DNA of 64,000 nt from Lachnoclostridium sp. An169 (GTDB lineage: Bacteria > Bacillota > Clostridia > Lachnospirales > Lachnospiraceae): assembly GCF_002160525.1 (NCBI RefSeq), contig NZ_NFKT01000003.1, forward strand, positions 124,001-188,000. Direction: 5' to 3'. Below are positions 50,272 to 58,341 of the stretch, piece after piece. Within the stretch, counting starts at the first letter, position 1, and every line of letters begins with the position of its first letter. The notes beneath the pieces were generated by a model. It searched no databases. It was not told the DNA's origin and saw nothing but the letters and a program-made list of their open reading frames with translations. A program made the position numbers and the translations under genes.

Positions 50272-51000
50272 ATGATGACAGTACATGAGGTCAGCCAGAT
50301 ATCCGGAGTAAGTATCCGCGCTCTTCATCATTATGATAAGATTGGACTTCTGCCGGCCACAGAGGTTACGGACGCGGGATACCGCATGTATGACGATACA
50401 GCACTGGAAAGGCTGCAGCAGATACTCTTATTCAAAGAACTGCAGTTTACACTGAAAGAAATCAAGGCTATTCTGGACAGCCCCGATTTTGACCGGGGCA
50501 GGGTTTTGGAACAGCAGATTCAGTTGTTGGAACTCCGAAAAGAACACTTGCAGAATCTGATTGATCTTGCCCGTGGAATCAAAATGATTGGAGTGAAGCA
50601 TATGAGCTTTGAGGCGTTTGATACAAGAAAGTTTGATGAATACGTCAGGCAGGCAAAGGCATCTTGGGGACAGACCGATGCCTATAAAGAGTATGAAAAG
50701 AAGTCCGTAGGACGGAGCAAGGAGGAACAGCATGTGCTTAATGTTCAGATGATGGAGATCTTTTCTGAGTTTGGAAAGATAAAAGAGCAGGATCCGGAGG
50801 GTGAGGCCGCAGTTGGTCTGGCAAAGAGACTGCAGGAATTTATTACAGAGCATTTTTATACCTGTACGGATAAGATATTGCTGGGTCTTGGAGCAATGTA
50901 TGCGGGCGGCGGTGATTTGACAGTCAACATTGATAAAATTGGCGGAACCGGAACAGCAGAGTTTGCTGATAAGGCAATTCAGGCTTATTGTAAAAAATAG
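50272..51000 (+). CDS. MerR-family regulator with TipAS antibiotic-binding domain
   Basis: A 242-residue regulator. MerR helix-turn-helix at residues 1-70 (TVHEVSQISGVSIRALHHYD, KIGLLPATEVTDAGYRMYDD), a coiled dimerisation helix to about 110, and a C-terminal TipAS domain (FSEFGKIKEQDPEGEAAVGL, FYTCTDKILLGLGAMYAGGG) that in TipA binds thiopeptide antibiotics. AGAGGTGATC precedes the ATG. The MerR-type promoter just upstream suggests self-activation. It sits between terL and portal with its own terminator, so it is inserted cargo, not a phage structural gene. Confidence 0.9.
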   Translation: MMTVHEVSQISGVSIRALHHYDKIGLLPATEVTDAGYRMYDDTALERLQQILLFKELQFTLKEIKAILDSPDFDRGRVLEQQIQLLELRKEHLQNLIDLARGIKMIGVKHMSFEAFDTRKFDEYVRQAKASWGQTDAYKEYEKKSVGRSKEEQHVLNVQMMEIFSEFGKIKEQDPEGEAAVGLAKRLQEFITEHFYTCTDKILLGLGAMYAGGGDLTVNIDKIGGTGTAEFADKAIQAYCKK

Positions 51001-51025
51001 CAGCAGTGTATGAACAGCAGAGAAC

Positions 51026-51058
51026 AGCATCTGTCGAAAAGGCAGGTGCTTTTCTTTT
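51026..51058 (+). terminator. Terminator of the MerR cassette
   Basis: An 8-bp stem with one G-U pair (51026-51033 with 51043-51050), nine-base loop and TTTTCTTTT. It lies 30 bases before the portal gene. Confidence 0.7.
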
Positions 51059-51087
51059 GTCATTTTTCAGAAAGGATGATGACGGTT

Positions 51088-52374
51088 ATGGGATTTTTCA
51101 GCAGTTTATTCCGTTCTCGTGACAAGCCGTCTGACCGGACATCCGGCAGCGGCTATGCCTTCTTTATGGGAGGGAGCACATCCGGGAAGCGGGTGAATGA
51201 ACGGACGGCCATGCAGATGACGGCGGTGTACTCCTGCGTGAGGATCCTGTCGGAGGCGGTGGCCAGCCTGCCATTACAATTCTATAGATATACCGATGAT
51301 GGCGGGAAAGAGAAAGCGGTGGAACATCCGCTTTATTTTTTGCTCCATGACGAGCCGAACCCGGAGATGACATCCTTCGTGTTCCGGGAGACGCTGATGA
51401 CGCACCTGCTTCTGTGGGGCAATGCCTACGCCCAGATCATCCGGAACGGAAGGGGCGAGGTGGTGGCCTTATATCCCCTGATGGCGGACCGGATGTATGT
51501 GGATCGGGATGACAAGGGGCAGCTGTACTACGAGTACACCCTGTATTCCGATGACGCGCCTACCATGAAGGGATCCATTGTCCGGCTGTCCCCTTATGAA
51601 GTGCTGCATATCCCTGGTCTGGGATTTGACGGGCTGGTGGGTTATTCGCCCATTGCTATGGCGAAGAACGCCATCGGCATGGCCATGGCCTGCGAGGAAT
51701 ACGGGGCGAAGTTTTTCGCCAACGGCGCGGCGCCCTCCGGGGTGCTGGAGCATCCGGGGACGATTAAAGATCCCAGCCGGGTGAGAGAAAGCTGGCAAAG
51801 GACCTTCGGAGGAAGCGGGAACGCCAACAAGGTGGCAGTGCTGGAGGAAGGGATGAAGTACACGCCCATTTCCATCTCGCCGGAGCAGGCGCAGTTTCTG
51901 GAAACCAGGAAGTTCCAGCTGGATGAGATCGCCCGGATTTTCCGGGTGCCGCCCCATATGATCGGGGATCTGGAAAAGTCGTCTTTCAACAACATCGAGC
52001 AGCAGTCCCTGGAATTTGTGAAATATACCCTGGATCCCTGGGTGTCCCGGTGGGAGCAGTCCATGGTGCGCTCGCTGCTGTCCAGGGAAGAGAAATCAAA
52101 GTATTTCATCAAGTTCAATGTGGACGGACTGCTCAGAGGGGACTACCAGAGCCGGATGAACGGATATGCCACGGCAAGGCAGAACGGCTGGATGAGCGCC
52201 AACGATATCCGGGAACTGGAAAACCTGGACCGGATCCCGGCGGAGCAGGGCGGGGATCTGTACCTGATCAACGGGAACATGACGAAGCTTGCGGATGCCG
52301 GGCTGTTTGGAACAGGCCAGCAGGGGATGCCTGCAGGGGCAGATGATTTTGCGGGGAAAGGAGTAGAGATCTGA
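51088..52374 (+). CDS. Portal protein, HK97 family
   Basis: A 428-residue portal subunit that forms the DNA channel at one capsid vertex. Family features: NERTAMQMTAVYSCVRILSE, ASLPLQFYRYTDDGGK, MTHLLLWGNAYAQIIRNGRG, LGFDGLVGYSPIAMAKNAIG and IFRVPPHMIGDLEKSSFNNI. The chosen ATG begins MGFFSSLFRSR; in-frame ATGs at 51076 and 51079 lie on the ribosome site. Its stop overlaps the protease start. Confidence 0.92.
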   Translation: MGFFSSLFRSRDKPSDRTSGSGYAFFMGGSTSGKRVNERTAMQMTAVYSCVRILSEAVASLPLQFYRYTDDGGKEKAVEHPLYFLLHDEPNPEMTSFVFRETLMTHLLLWGNAYAQIIRNGRGEVVALYPLMADRMYVDRDDKGQLYYEYTLYSDDAPTMKGSIVRLSPYEVLHIPGLGFDGLVGYSPIAMAKNAIGMAMACEEYGAKFFANGAAPSGVLEHPGTIKDPSRVRESWQRTFGGSGNANKVAVLEEGMKYTPISISPEQAQFLETRKFQLDEIARIFRVPPHMIGDLEKSSFNNIEQQSLEFVKYTLDPWVSRWEQSMVRSLLSREEKSKYFIKFNVDGLLRGDYQSRMNGYATARQNGWMSANDIRELENLDRIPAEQGGDLYLINGNMTKLADAGLFGTGQQGMPAGADDFAGKGVEI

Positions 52375-53114
52375 TGAAGAAGTTTTGGAACTGGAAAAGC
52401 AGGAAGATCCGGGATCAGGATTCCGGTGAGGAGAGGATTGAGAGGGTGCTGTTCCTGAATGGAACGATCGCGGAAGAGAGCTGGTATGACGATGAAGTCA
52501 CGCCGGCTCATTTTAAGGAGGAGCTGATGGCGGGGAGCGGCGATATTACGGTATGGATCAACAGCCCCGGAGGGGACTGCGTGGCCGCGGCGCAGATTTA
52601 CAACATGCTGATGGATTATAAGGGAAATGTCACGGTAAAGATCGATGGGATCGCGGCATCTGCCGCAAGCGTGATCGCCATGGCGGGCACAAAGGTATTG
52701 ATTTCGCCGGTGGGGATGCTGATGATCCATAACCCGGCGACCATCGCCTGGGGGGATTCCGGGGAGATGCGGAAGGCCATTGAGATGCTGGAAAGCGTGA
52801 AGGATTCCATTATCAACGCTTATGAGATCAAGACCGGCCTGTCCCGGGCGAAGCTGTCCCACATGATGGACGCGGAGACCTGGATGGATGCCGGGAAAGC
52901 GGTGGAACTTGGCTTTGCTGATGAGATTCTGGGAAGGTCAGAACTGCCGGAGGACATGGAGCCGCCCGCGGTATCCATGCTTTATTCCGAAGCCGCCGCA
53001 GTCAATTCCTTAATGGATAAGATCACGGCAAAGTGCAGGACAAAACCGAAAACTGAACCGATGGGCCGCAGCGTAGACAGTCTCTACGAGCGGCTGAATT
53101 TATTGAAGAATTAG
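52374..53114 (+). CDS. Prohead protease, ClpP-like
   Basis: A 246-residue serine protease that matures the prohead. ClpP-type motifs: VWINSPGGDCVAAAQIYNML, catalytic Ser in DGIAASAASVIAMAG, catalytic His in GMLMIHNPAT. Starts at ATG 52374 overlapping the portal stop. It probably removes a scaffold segment from the next gene's capsid protein. Confidence 0.92.
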   Translation: MKKFWNWKSRKIRDQDSGEERIERVLFLNGTIAEESWYDDEVTPAHFKEELMAGSGDITVWINSPGGDCVAAAQIYNMLMDYKGNVTVKIDGIAASAASVIAMAGTKVLISPVGMLMIHNPATIAWGDSGEMRKAIEMLESVKDSIINAYEIKTGLSRAKLSHMMDAETWMDAGKAVELGFADEILGRSELPEDMEPPAVSMLYSEAAAVNSLMDKITAKCRTKPKTEPMGRSVDSLYERLNLLKN

Positions 53115-53129
53115 AAGGAGGACATGACC

Positions 53130-54341
53130 ATGACGATTTTAGAGCTGAGAGAAAAGAGGGCGAAGGCGTGGGAGGCGGCGAAGGCGTTTCTGGATTCCCA
53201 CAGGAATGAAAAAGGTGTGCTGTCTGCGGAGGATGACGCCGCCTATACCCGGATGGAGCAGGAGATCACGGACCTGGGGAAAGAGATCGCCCGGATGGAG
53301 CGGCAGGAAGCCTTTGAGAGGGAACTGTCCCAGCCGGTGAATACGCCCCTGACCGGACGTCCGGCATCCGGCGGCGCGGGAAAGGAAAAGACCGGGCGCG
53401 CTTCGGAGGAATACAGGACAAACTTCTGGAACGCTATGCGCTCCAAGGTGGCGCTTCCTGGCGTGGTCAACGCTTTGGAGGAAGGGACGGATTCCGAGGG
53501 CGGGTACCTGGTGCCGGATGAGTATGAGCGTACCCTGGTGGAAGCCCTGGAAGAGGAAAACGTGTTCCGCCAGCTGGCAAACGTGATCCGTACTTCCAGC
53601 GGCGACCGGAAGATCCCGGTGGTGGCAACCAAAGGGACGGCGTCCTGGATCGATGAGGAAGGGGCGTACACAGAGAGCGATGATTCCTTCGGGCAGGTAT
53701 CCATCGGGGCTTATAAGGTGGGTACCATGATCAAGGTATCAGAGGAACTTCTCAATGACAGCGTCTTTGACCTGGAATCCTATATCGCGAAGGAGTTTGC
53801 AAGAAGGATCGGGGCGAAGGAGGAAGAGGCCTTCTTTACCGGGGACGGCTCCGGGAAGCCTCTGGGCGTTCTTGCTGCCACAGGCGGAGCGGAGACCGGG
53901 GTGACGGCGGCTTCCTCTACAGCCATTACGGCGGATGAGCTGATGGACCTGTTTTATTCCCTGAAATCCCCTTACCGGAAGAAGGCGGTATGGGTGCTGA
54001 ATGACTCCACCATCAAGGCGGTGCGCAAGCTGAAGGATTCCACGGGGCAGTACCTTTGGCAGCCGTCCCTTATGGCCGGTATGCCGGACACTCTGCTTGG
54101 CAGGCCGGTGAAGACCTCCGCCTATATGCCGGTGATCGCGGCGGGGGCGAAGACCATTGCCTTCGGCGATTTCAGCTATTACTGGATCGCGGACCGGCAG
54201 GGACGTTCCTTCAAGCGGCTGAACGAACTGTACGCCGCCAACGGCCAGGTGGGCTTCCTTGGCTCCCAGAGAGTGGATGGAAAGCTGGTGCTGTCCGAGG
54301 CGGTGAAGGTGCTGGCGCAGAAATCAGGATCTTCCAGCTGA
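53130..54341 (+). CDS. Major capsid protein, HK97 fold
   Basis: A 403-residue capsid precursor. The N-terminal ~100 residues are a coiled-coil delta/scaffold domain (LREKRAKAWEAAKAFLDSHR, ITDLGKEIARMERQEAFERE). The mature part has the HK97 pattern: EGGYLVPDEYERTLVEALEE, GDRKIPVVATKGTASWIDEE, DLESYIAKEFARRIGAKEEE, FFTGDGSGKPLGVL, LGRPVKTSAYMP. The second ATG (53130) has AGGAGG at eight bases; the first (53124) is too close to it. Confidence 0.94.
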   Translation: MTILELREKRAKAWEAAKAFLDSHRNEKGVLSAEDDAAYTRMEQEITDLGKEIARMERQEAFERELSQPVNTPLTGRPASGGAGKEKTGRASEEYRTNFWNAMRSKVALPGVVNALEEGTDSEGGYLVPDEYERTLVEALEEENVFRQLANVIRTSSGDRKIPVVATKGTASWIDEEGAYTESDDSFGQVSIGAYKVGTMIKVSEELLNDSVFDLESYIAKEFARRIGAKEEEAFFTGDGSGKPLGVLAATGGAETGVTAASSTAITADELMDLFYSLKSPYRKKAVWVLNDSTIKAVRKLKDSTGQYLWQPSLMAGMPDTLLGRPVKTSAYMPVIAAGAKTIAFGDFSYYWIADRQGRSFKRLNELYAANGQVGFLGSQRVDGKLVLSEAVKVLAQKSGSSS

Positions 54342-54409
54342 TGGCCTGCGGACAGCTTCAGAGGGGTGTGACGGATTCACACCCCTCTGCCTGACGGGAG
54401 GTGAAGGCT

Positions 54410-54682
54410 ATGGTGACGCTGCAGGAAATGAAAAACTATCTCCGGGTGGATGATGATGACGATGATGCTTTAATTGAAACTATCATAGCTTCGGCAGAAC
54501 GGCAGTGCATGGATATCCTGCGTACGGACAGTGAGGAAGAACTGGCATCGGTTCAGAATGGGAAGACAGCCGTGATGTTCACCGCGGCATATTTGTATGA
54601 ACACCGGGAGGAAGCCGACCACCATGCCCTGAACCTGACGCTTCGTGCCCTGCTCTTCGGCAGCCGGAAGGAGGCGTTCTGA
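54410..54682 (+). CDS. Head-tail connector (gp6-like)
   Basis: A 90-residue helical adaptor protein (VTLQEMKNYLRVDDDDDDAL, IETIIASAERQCMDILR, MFTAAYLYEHREEADHHALN), typical of gp6-like connectors that bind the portal. ATG at 54410 is six bases after GGAGGTGA. Its stop overlaps the next start. Confidence 0.85.
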   Translation: MVTLQEMKNYLRVDDDDDDALIETIIASAERQCMDILRTDSEEELASVQNGKTAVMFTAAYLYEHREEADHHALNLTLRALLFGSRKEAF

Positions 54683-55014
54683 TGGAGATTGCTCTTCTGA
54701 ATGTAAAAGTGACCTTCCAGAAGAATTCTGTGGTGTCGGATTCTATTGGGAACCGGAAGAATGTCTGGGAGGATTATTATACCTGCCATGCCACGGTCAG
54801 CGGAGAGAGCGGGCAGGAAAGGGTAGCCGCCGGATTGACGGTGGCGGAAGCCGACATTGCTTTTACCGTCCGTTTCTGCAAACGGGCGGCGGAGGTGACG
54901 GCGGACGGTTTCCGTATCCTGTTTCAAGGGGAGGTTTACAACATCGTAGCTGTGGACCACATGAACTATAAGAAGAAAGCGCTGAAGTTCCGGTGCGAGA
55001 AAGCGAGGCGGTGA
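54682..55014 (+). CDS. Head closure / head-tail adaptor protein
   Basis: A 110-residue beta-rich protein (VTFQKNSVVSDSIGNRKNVW, EDYYTCHATVSGESGQERVA, FRILFQGEVYNIVAVDHMNY) of the SPP1 gp16/HK97 gp7-type closure family. Gene order after the connector supports this. It ends in a basic tail two bases before the next gene. Confidence 0.85.
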   Translation: MEIALLNVKVTFQKNSVVSDSIGNRKNVWEDYYTCHATVSGESGQERVAAGLTVAEADIAFTVRFCKRAAEVTADGFRILFQGEVYNIVAVDHMNYKKKALKFRCEKARR

Positions 55015-55016
55015 CC

Positions 55017-55400
55017 ATGGGACAGACCGTGCAGATCGGGGAACTGGCGGACGCTGTTATGGAGACTTTGGAGGAATACGCGGATCTGGCTGCTGAGGAT
55101 GTGAAACAGGCGGTCAGGGATGCCGGGGAGACGGTAAAAAAGGAGATCCGTGCCAACGCCCCAAAGGATACCGGGGACTACGCTAAAAGCTGGGCGGTGA
55201 AGAAAACGAAAGAAACTTCCGCCAGCCTGACATTGACCGTCCATTCCAAAAACCGCTACCAGCTGGCCCATCTGCTGGAGTATGGCCATGCAAAGCGGGG
55301 CGGCGGACGGGTGGAGGGCAAAGCCCATATCGCCCCGGCGGAGGAGAAGGGGATCCGGCAGCTGGAAGAAGAGATCGAAAGGAGCCTGAGGGATGGATAA
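55017..55400 (+). CDS. HK97 gp10-like tail completion protein
   Basis: A 127-residue protein with the gp10-family core (VRDAGETVKKEIRANAPKDT, GDYAKSWAVKKTKETSASLT, YQLAHLLEYGHAKRGGG, then HIAPAEEKGIRQLEEEIE). It starts at ATG 55017 after GAGGCGGTGA and overlaps the next gene by eight bases. It joins the head closure ring to the tail tube. Confidence 0.88.
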   Translation: MGQTVQIGELADAVMETLEEYADLAAEDVKQAVRDAGETVKKEIRANAPKDTGDYAKSWAVKKTKETSASLTLTVHSKNRYQLAHLLEYGHAKRGGGRVEGKAHIAPAEEKGIRQLEEEIERSLRDG

Positions 55401-55737
55401 ACTTCTGGAAATTTTAAAAAGCGCCGGCTTTCCCTATGCCTATGACCATTTTGCGGAAGGGGAAGCGCCGGATCCGCCGTTTCTTTGTTACTTGCTGCCG
55501 GGGAGCGATAACTTTTCCGCGGATGGGAAAGTCTATTACCGGATCAGTGAGGTGCGGGTGGAATTATATACGGACCAGAAGGATTTAGCTGCGGAGAGAA
55601 AGCTGGAAGATGCTTTGGATGCCTGCGGTATTTTTTATGAGAAATCGGAGACCTGGATTGACAGCGAAAAGCTGTATGAAGTCCTGTATGTGTTTGAGAT
55701 GCCGTCAGGGGAGGAAAGCGCAGGGCAGGACGGATAA
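55393..55737 (+). CDS. Tail terminator-type protein
   Basis: A 114-residue protein (LLEILKSAGFPYAYDHFAEG, PPFLCYLLPGSDNFSADGKV, YRISEVRVELYTDQKDLAAE, then YFEMP-like VFEMPSG). Similar proteins occupy this slot just before the major tail protein in HK97-like phages and cap the tail tube. Assignment is by position and general pattern. Confidence 0.78.
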   Translation: MDKLLEILKSAGFPYAYDHFAEGEAPDPPFLCYLLPGSDNFSADGKVYYRISEVRVELYTDQKDLAAERKLEDALDACGIFYEKSETWIDSEKLYEVLYVFEMPSGEESAGQDG

Positions 55738-55757
55738 AGAAATGGAGGGAGCAGGAT

Positions 55758-56396
55758 ATGTCTGCGAAGAAGAATAAGGTAAAATTTAATATCTGCAACG
55801 TGCATTACGCGCTGATTACAGTGGATGAGGACGGGGAGGTGACCTTTGGGACGCCGGTGGCTATGCCGGGAGCGGTATCCTTGTCTTTGGAGCCGAACGG
55901 CGAGCCGTCCAACTTTTATGCGGATGGATACGCCTACTATACAATCTCTAACAATATGGGCTATGAGGGGGATCTGGAACTGGCCATGGTGCCGGAGAGT
56001 TTCCGGACGGATGTGCTGAAGGAGTCTTTGGACGACAACAGCGTGCTGGTGGAGAGCGCCAACGTGGAGACGGCGAACTTTGCCCTGCTCTTTGAGTTTG
56101 ACGGGGATGTAAAGAAGATCCGCCATGTGCTGTACAACTGCTCGGCGGCAAGGCCTAACATCGAGTCTACAACCAATGAGGAAGAGATTGAGGTACAGAC
56201 GGAAACGCTGGCCATTACGGCGGCGCCCCTGGCTAATGGGTATGTGAAGGCCCGAACCGGGGACAGCACCACGGATACGGTCTATACGGGATGGTATACA
56301 GCAGTGTATCTGCCGGAGGTGACGCCGGATACCTCCGAGACACAGCAGTCCGGCCAGCAGGGGACAGATGATGAGACAGGAGGGGAGACCTTATGA
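55758..56396 (+). CDS. Major tail tube protein
   Basis: A 212-residue tail tube subunit (KVKFNICNVHYALITVDEDG, VAMPGAVSLSLEPNGEPSNF, YADGYAYYTISNNMGYEGDL, then VENANFALLFEFDGDVKKIR-like segment). It ends in a Thr/Glu/Gln-rich tail. The ATG follows GGAGGGAGCAGG. Its stop overlaps the chaperone start. Confidence 0.88.
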   Translation: MSAKKNKVKFNICNVHYALITVDEDGEVTFGTPVAMPGAVSLSLEPNGEPSNFYADGYAYYTISNNMGYEGDLELAMVPESFRTDVLKESLDDNSVLVESANVETANFALLFEFDGDVKKIRHVLYNCSAARPNIESTTNEEEIEVQTETLAITAAPLANGYVKARTGDSTTDTVYTGWYTAVYLPEVTPDTSETQQSGQQGTDDETGGETL

Positions 56397-56770
56397 GCAT
56401 GAAACGGAATATCATGATTGACGGGCAGGAGGTCGCTTTTAAGGCCTCCGCCGCTATCCCCCGGATCTACCGGATGCGGTTCCACCGGGATATTTATAAG
56501 GATCTGCGGGATCTGGAAAAGGGGATTGACAAGAATGACCCGGAGAATTCCAACCTGGACCTGTTTTCCCTGGAAATGTTTGAGAACATCGCCTATGTGA
56601 TGGCGAAGCACGCTGACCCGTCCATCCCGGATACGCCGGAGGAATGGCTGGATGGGTTCAACACCTTTTCCATCTATCAGGTGCTGCCCCAGATCATTGA
56701 ACTGTGGGGGCTGAACACCCAGACGGATGTGCAGGCTAAAAAAAACTTCGCCCGACTGACCGGGAAATGA
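56393..56770 (+). CDS. Tail assembly chaperone (gpG-like)
   Basis: A 125-residue protein (MIDGQEVAFKASAAIPRIYR, MRFHRDIYKDLRDLEKGI, LEMFENIAYVMAKHADPSIP, EEWLDGFNTFSIYQVLPQII) of the gpG family that coats the tape measure during tail assembly. The last codons contain the slippery heptamer A-AAA-AAC, so a minority of ribosomes should shift to -1 and continue into the next frame, giving a ~179-residue gpGT-type fusion. Confidence 0.88.
   Translation: MSMKRNIMIDGQEVAFKASAAIPRIYRMRFHRDIYKDLRDLEKGIDKNDPENSNLDLFSLEMFENIAYVMAKHADPSIPDTPEEWLDGFNTFSIYQVLPQIIELWGLNTQTDVQAKKNFARLTGK
56740..56746 (+). other. Programmed -1 ribosomal frameshift site (A-AAA-AAC)
   Basis: In the frame of the upstream gene the codons read AAA-AAA-AAC, so the heptamer is in the correct X-XXY-YYZ phase. 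A -1 shift leads without a stop into the frame of the 56767-56931 ORF. Phase was checked: start 56393 and start 56767 differ by -1 modulo 3. Confidence 0.85.
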
Positions 56771-56931
56771 CAACACCTCTGTTCCTCCTGCGGTGCGTGC
56801 AGCTGGGGCTGTCCATCCGGGACCTGGATCTGCTGACCATCGGGATGGTGAATGATATGTATGTGGAGAGCCGGAACGATGAGCATAAGTATGCGGTGGT
56901 GGCAACGCAGGAGGACTTCGATAGGTTCTGA
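56767..56931 (+). CDS. Tail assembly chaperone C-terminal part (gpT-like), expressed by -1 frameshift
   Basis: A 54-codon frame (CVQLGLSIRDLDLLTIGMVN, DMYVESRNDEHKYAVVATQE, DFDRF), typical of the gpT half, which binds both tape measure and tail tube. As a free ORF it begins at ATG 56767 without a good ribosome site, which favours expression only as a fusion with the upstream protein through the A-AAA-AAC site; the fused part then starts at 56746 and adds about 61 residues. Confidence 0.8.
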   Translation: MTTPLFLLRCVQLGLSIRDLDLLTIGMVNDMYVESRNDEHKYAVVATQEDFDRF

Positions 56932-56944
56932 ATATTCATTGATG

Positions 56945-56989
56945 CGGCCTCTCTTTTTTGCTATACTCAGAGAGTAAAAAGAGAGGCCG
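56945..56989. repeat. 14-base perfect inverted repeat at the left edge of the inserted cassette
   Basis: CGGCCTCTCTTTTT (56945-56958) and AAAAAGAGAGGCCG (56976-56989) are exact complements around a 17-base loop that contains TGC-TATACT, a possible extended -10. It may be a terminator, a promoter-operator or the trace of insertion. Confidence 0.6.
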
Positions 56990-57023
56990 TTTAGCAAAAA
57001 GCGTCGCCAAACAGGGAGATCAG

Positions 57024-57650
57024 ATGGAAAATCATTCACGAAGTAAAAATTATTATGAATATTTGGCAAAGTATATTTTAGAAGAATTTTTGCCGCAGGA
57101 TTTTTGCAATTTAACTATTTCGGATCGTCCTGATATAAAACAGTCAGATAAGACCGGGATAGAAGTTACAAGGACATTTATTGCGAATCAGGCCTATGCA
57201 GAAGGAATTTTTGAACAGATAAAAAATAAACAGCTGGGTGAGATTTCTCCCGTAAAAATATCCAAATTAGGTCGGTTAGGGTATAGGGTATTAGAGAATA
57301 AAGGAGTTGTTGCAGGAATCTGCCCGAGGGAAGCTTTTTGGGTAAACATTGAGCCGCTTAAAAAAGCGTTTTCTGAAAAGCTTAGAAAATTAAGGGATTA
57401 CCAAACGGACAAAACCTATTTGTTTATTCACGCGCCGATGTTTGATTTATATGACGATGCGGATATCAGGGATTTTGCCGCATGGGCTGCTGAATTACAA
57501 AAAGATTATTCATATCAATATAGCAAGGTGTTTGTTTATCAAGTTACTCATTTGTCAATCTGCAGTTTGCAAGAAAAGCAAGTCACGACAATGAAACTGG
57601 ACCAAAGTAAAGTACATTGGTGCTGCGAGCAAGCCGAAGCAAAGGCATAA
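57024..57650 (+). CDS. Hypothetical protein, possible nuclease, in cargo cassette
   Basis: A 208-residue soluble protein, AT-rich compared with the tail genes around it. Near the N-terminus it has SDRPDIKQSDKTGIEVTRTF, a D...(G)IEV arrangement reminiscent of PD-(D/E)XK-like folds, though the usual catalytic Lys is not evident. The middle has YLFIHAPMFDLYDDADIRDF, and the C-terminus carries a WCC motif. Start: ATG after AGGGAGATC. It has no place in tail assembly and is followed by an HEPN-like gene, so a defence or toxin role is plausible but unproven. Confidence 0.55.
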   Translation: MENHSRSKNYYEYLAKYILEEFLPQDFCNLTISDRPDIKQSDKTGIEVTRTFIANQAYAEGIFEQIKNKQLGEISPVKISKLGRLGYRVLENKGVVAGICPREAFWVNIEPLKKAFSEKLRKLRDYQTDKTYLFIHAPMFDLYDDADIRDFAAWAAELQKDYSYQYSKVFVYQVTHLSICSLQEKQVTTMKLDQSKVHWCCEQAEAKA

Positions 57651-57680
57651 AAATTTATATAGTAAAAAGGGGATAATTAT

Positions 57681-58235
57681 ATGCTTATGCGAATTATAGA
57701 TGAAATGAAGAGGTCAATAGATAATGAATGCTTTATTGCGGCGCTGATGCTTGCGTTGTCAATACCTGATATCTGCGGTAAAGCGGAATATCCGGATACA
57801 GAAAAAATTGCTGTACGGTATATTAAATGGTATGATACCTATGTAGGAAAGTATGAAAAGCCATTGGATCCTTATGGCAGCGACATGCCTTATTCCAGCG
57901 GTGAACTAATATATAATTTAAGAAACTCAATGTTTCATCAAGGAACACCAAACATTGATGCGGGAAAAGTAAAAGAAGAGCGATGCAAGGTAGATGAATT
58001 CCGGCTCACCATCAGCGATGTTGCAGACGGAGGAACAAGCTGTGTTTCTTATGGACAAGGACTTAAGGTGCAGAAACGCGTTCTGGAGGTCAATATTGTA
58101 AATCTATGCAGTAAATTAAGTGCAGCTGCAAAAACTTACTACTCCACGAATAGGCATAAATTTGATTTCTTTAATTATGAGCTGCGAGATATAAGGTTTT
58201 CTTACAGCAGTTTATTTGAATACAAGAGTGAATAG
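57681..58235 (+). CDS. HEPN-like protein in cargo cassette
   Basis: A 184-residue helical protein with IYNLRNSMFHQGTPNI, which matches the HEPN RNase motif R-x4-H with an Asn after Arg. The N-terminal helices (CFIAALMLALSIPDICG) fit a HEPN bundle. HEPN proteins are frequent toxin or defence RNases. The gene has AAGGGG upstream, low GC, and a terminator just after it. It is 30 bases from the preceding gene, so the two form a pair inserted between tail chaperone and tape measure. Confidence 0.6.
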   Translation: MLMRIIDEMKRSIDNECFIAALMLALSIPDICGKAEYPDTEKIAVRYIKWYDTYVGKYEKPLDPYGSDMPYSSGELIYNLRNSMFHQGTPNIDAGKVKEERCKVDEFRLTISDVADGGTSCVSYGQGLKVQKRVLEVNIVNLCSKLSAAAKTYYSTNRHKFDFFNYELRDIRFSYSSLFEYKSE

Positions 58236-58255
58236 TATTATTACTTTAATTTCAA

Positions 58256-58287
58256 AGCATCGGTTAGAAATAATCGGTGCTGTTTTT
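58256..58287 (+). terminator. Terminator of the inserted cassette
   Basis: An 11-bp stem with two G-U pairs (58256-58266 with 58271-58281), four-base loop and GTTTTTA. It lies within the phage tail operon, before the tape measure gene. Confidence 0.7.
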
Positions 58288-58341
58288 ATGCTCGGAACTT
58301 ATCCGGGCTTTTTTATGTTTATTTTCAGGAGGTGGTGACAC

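Noticed and set aside
56958..57023. Earlier start for the first cassette gene
   Set aside because: The extra 22 codons lie within the inverted repeat and lack a ribosome site; ATG 57024 has AGGGAG upstream.
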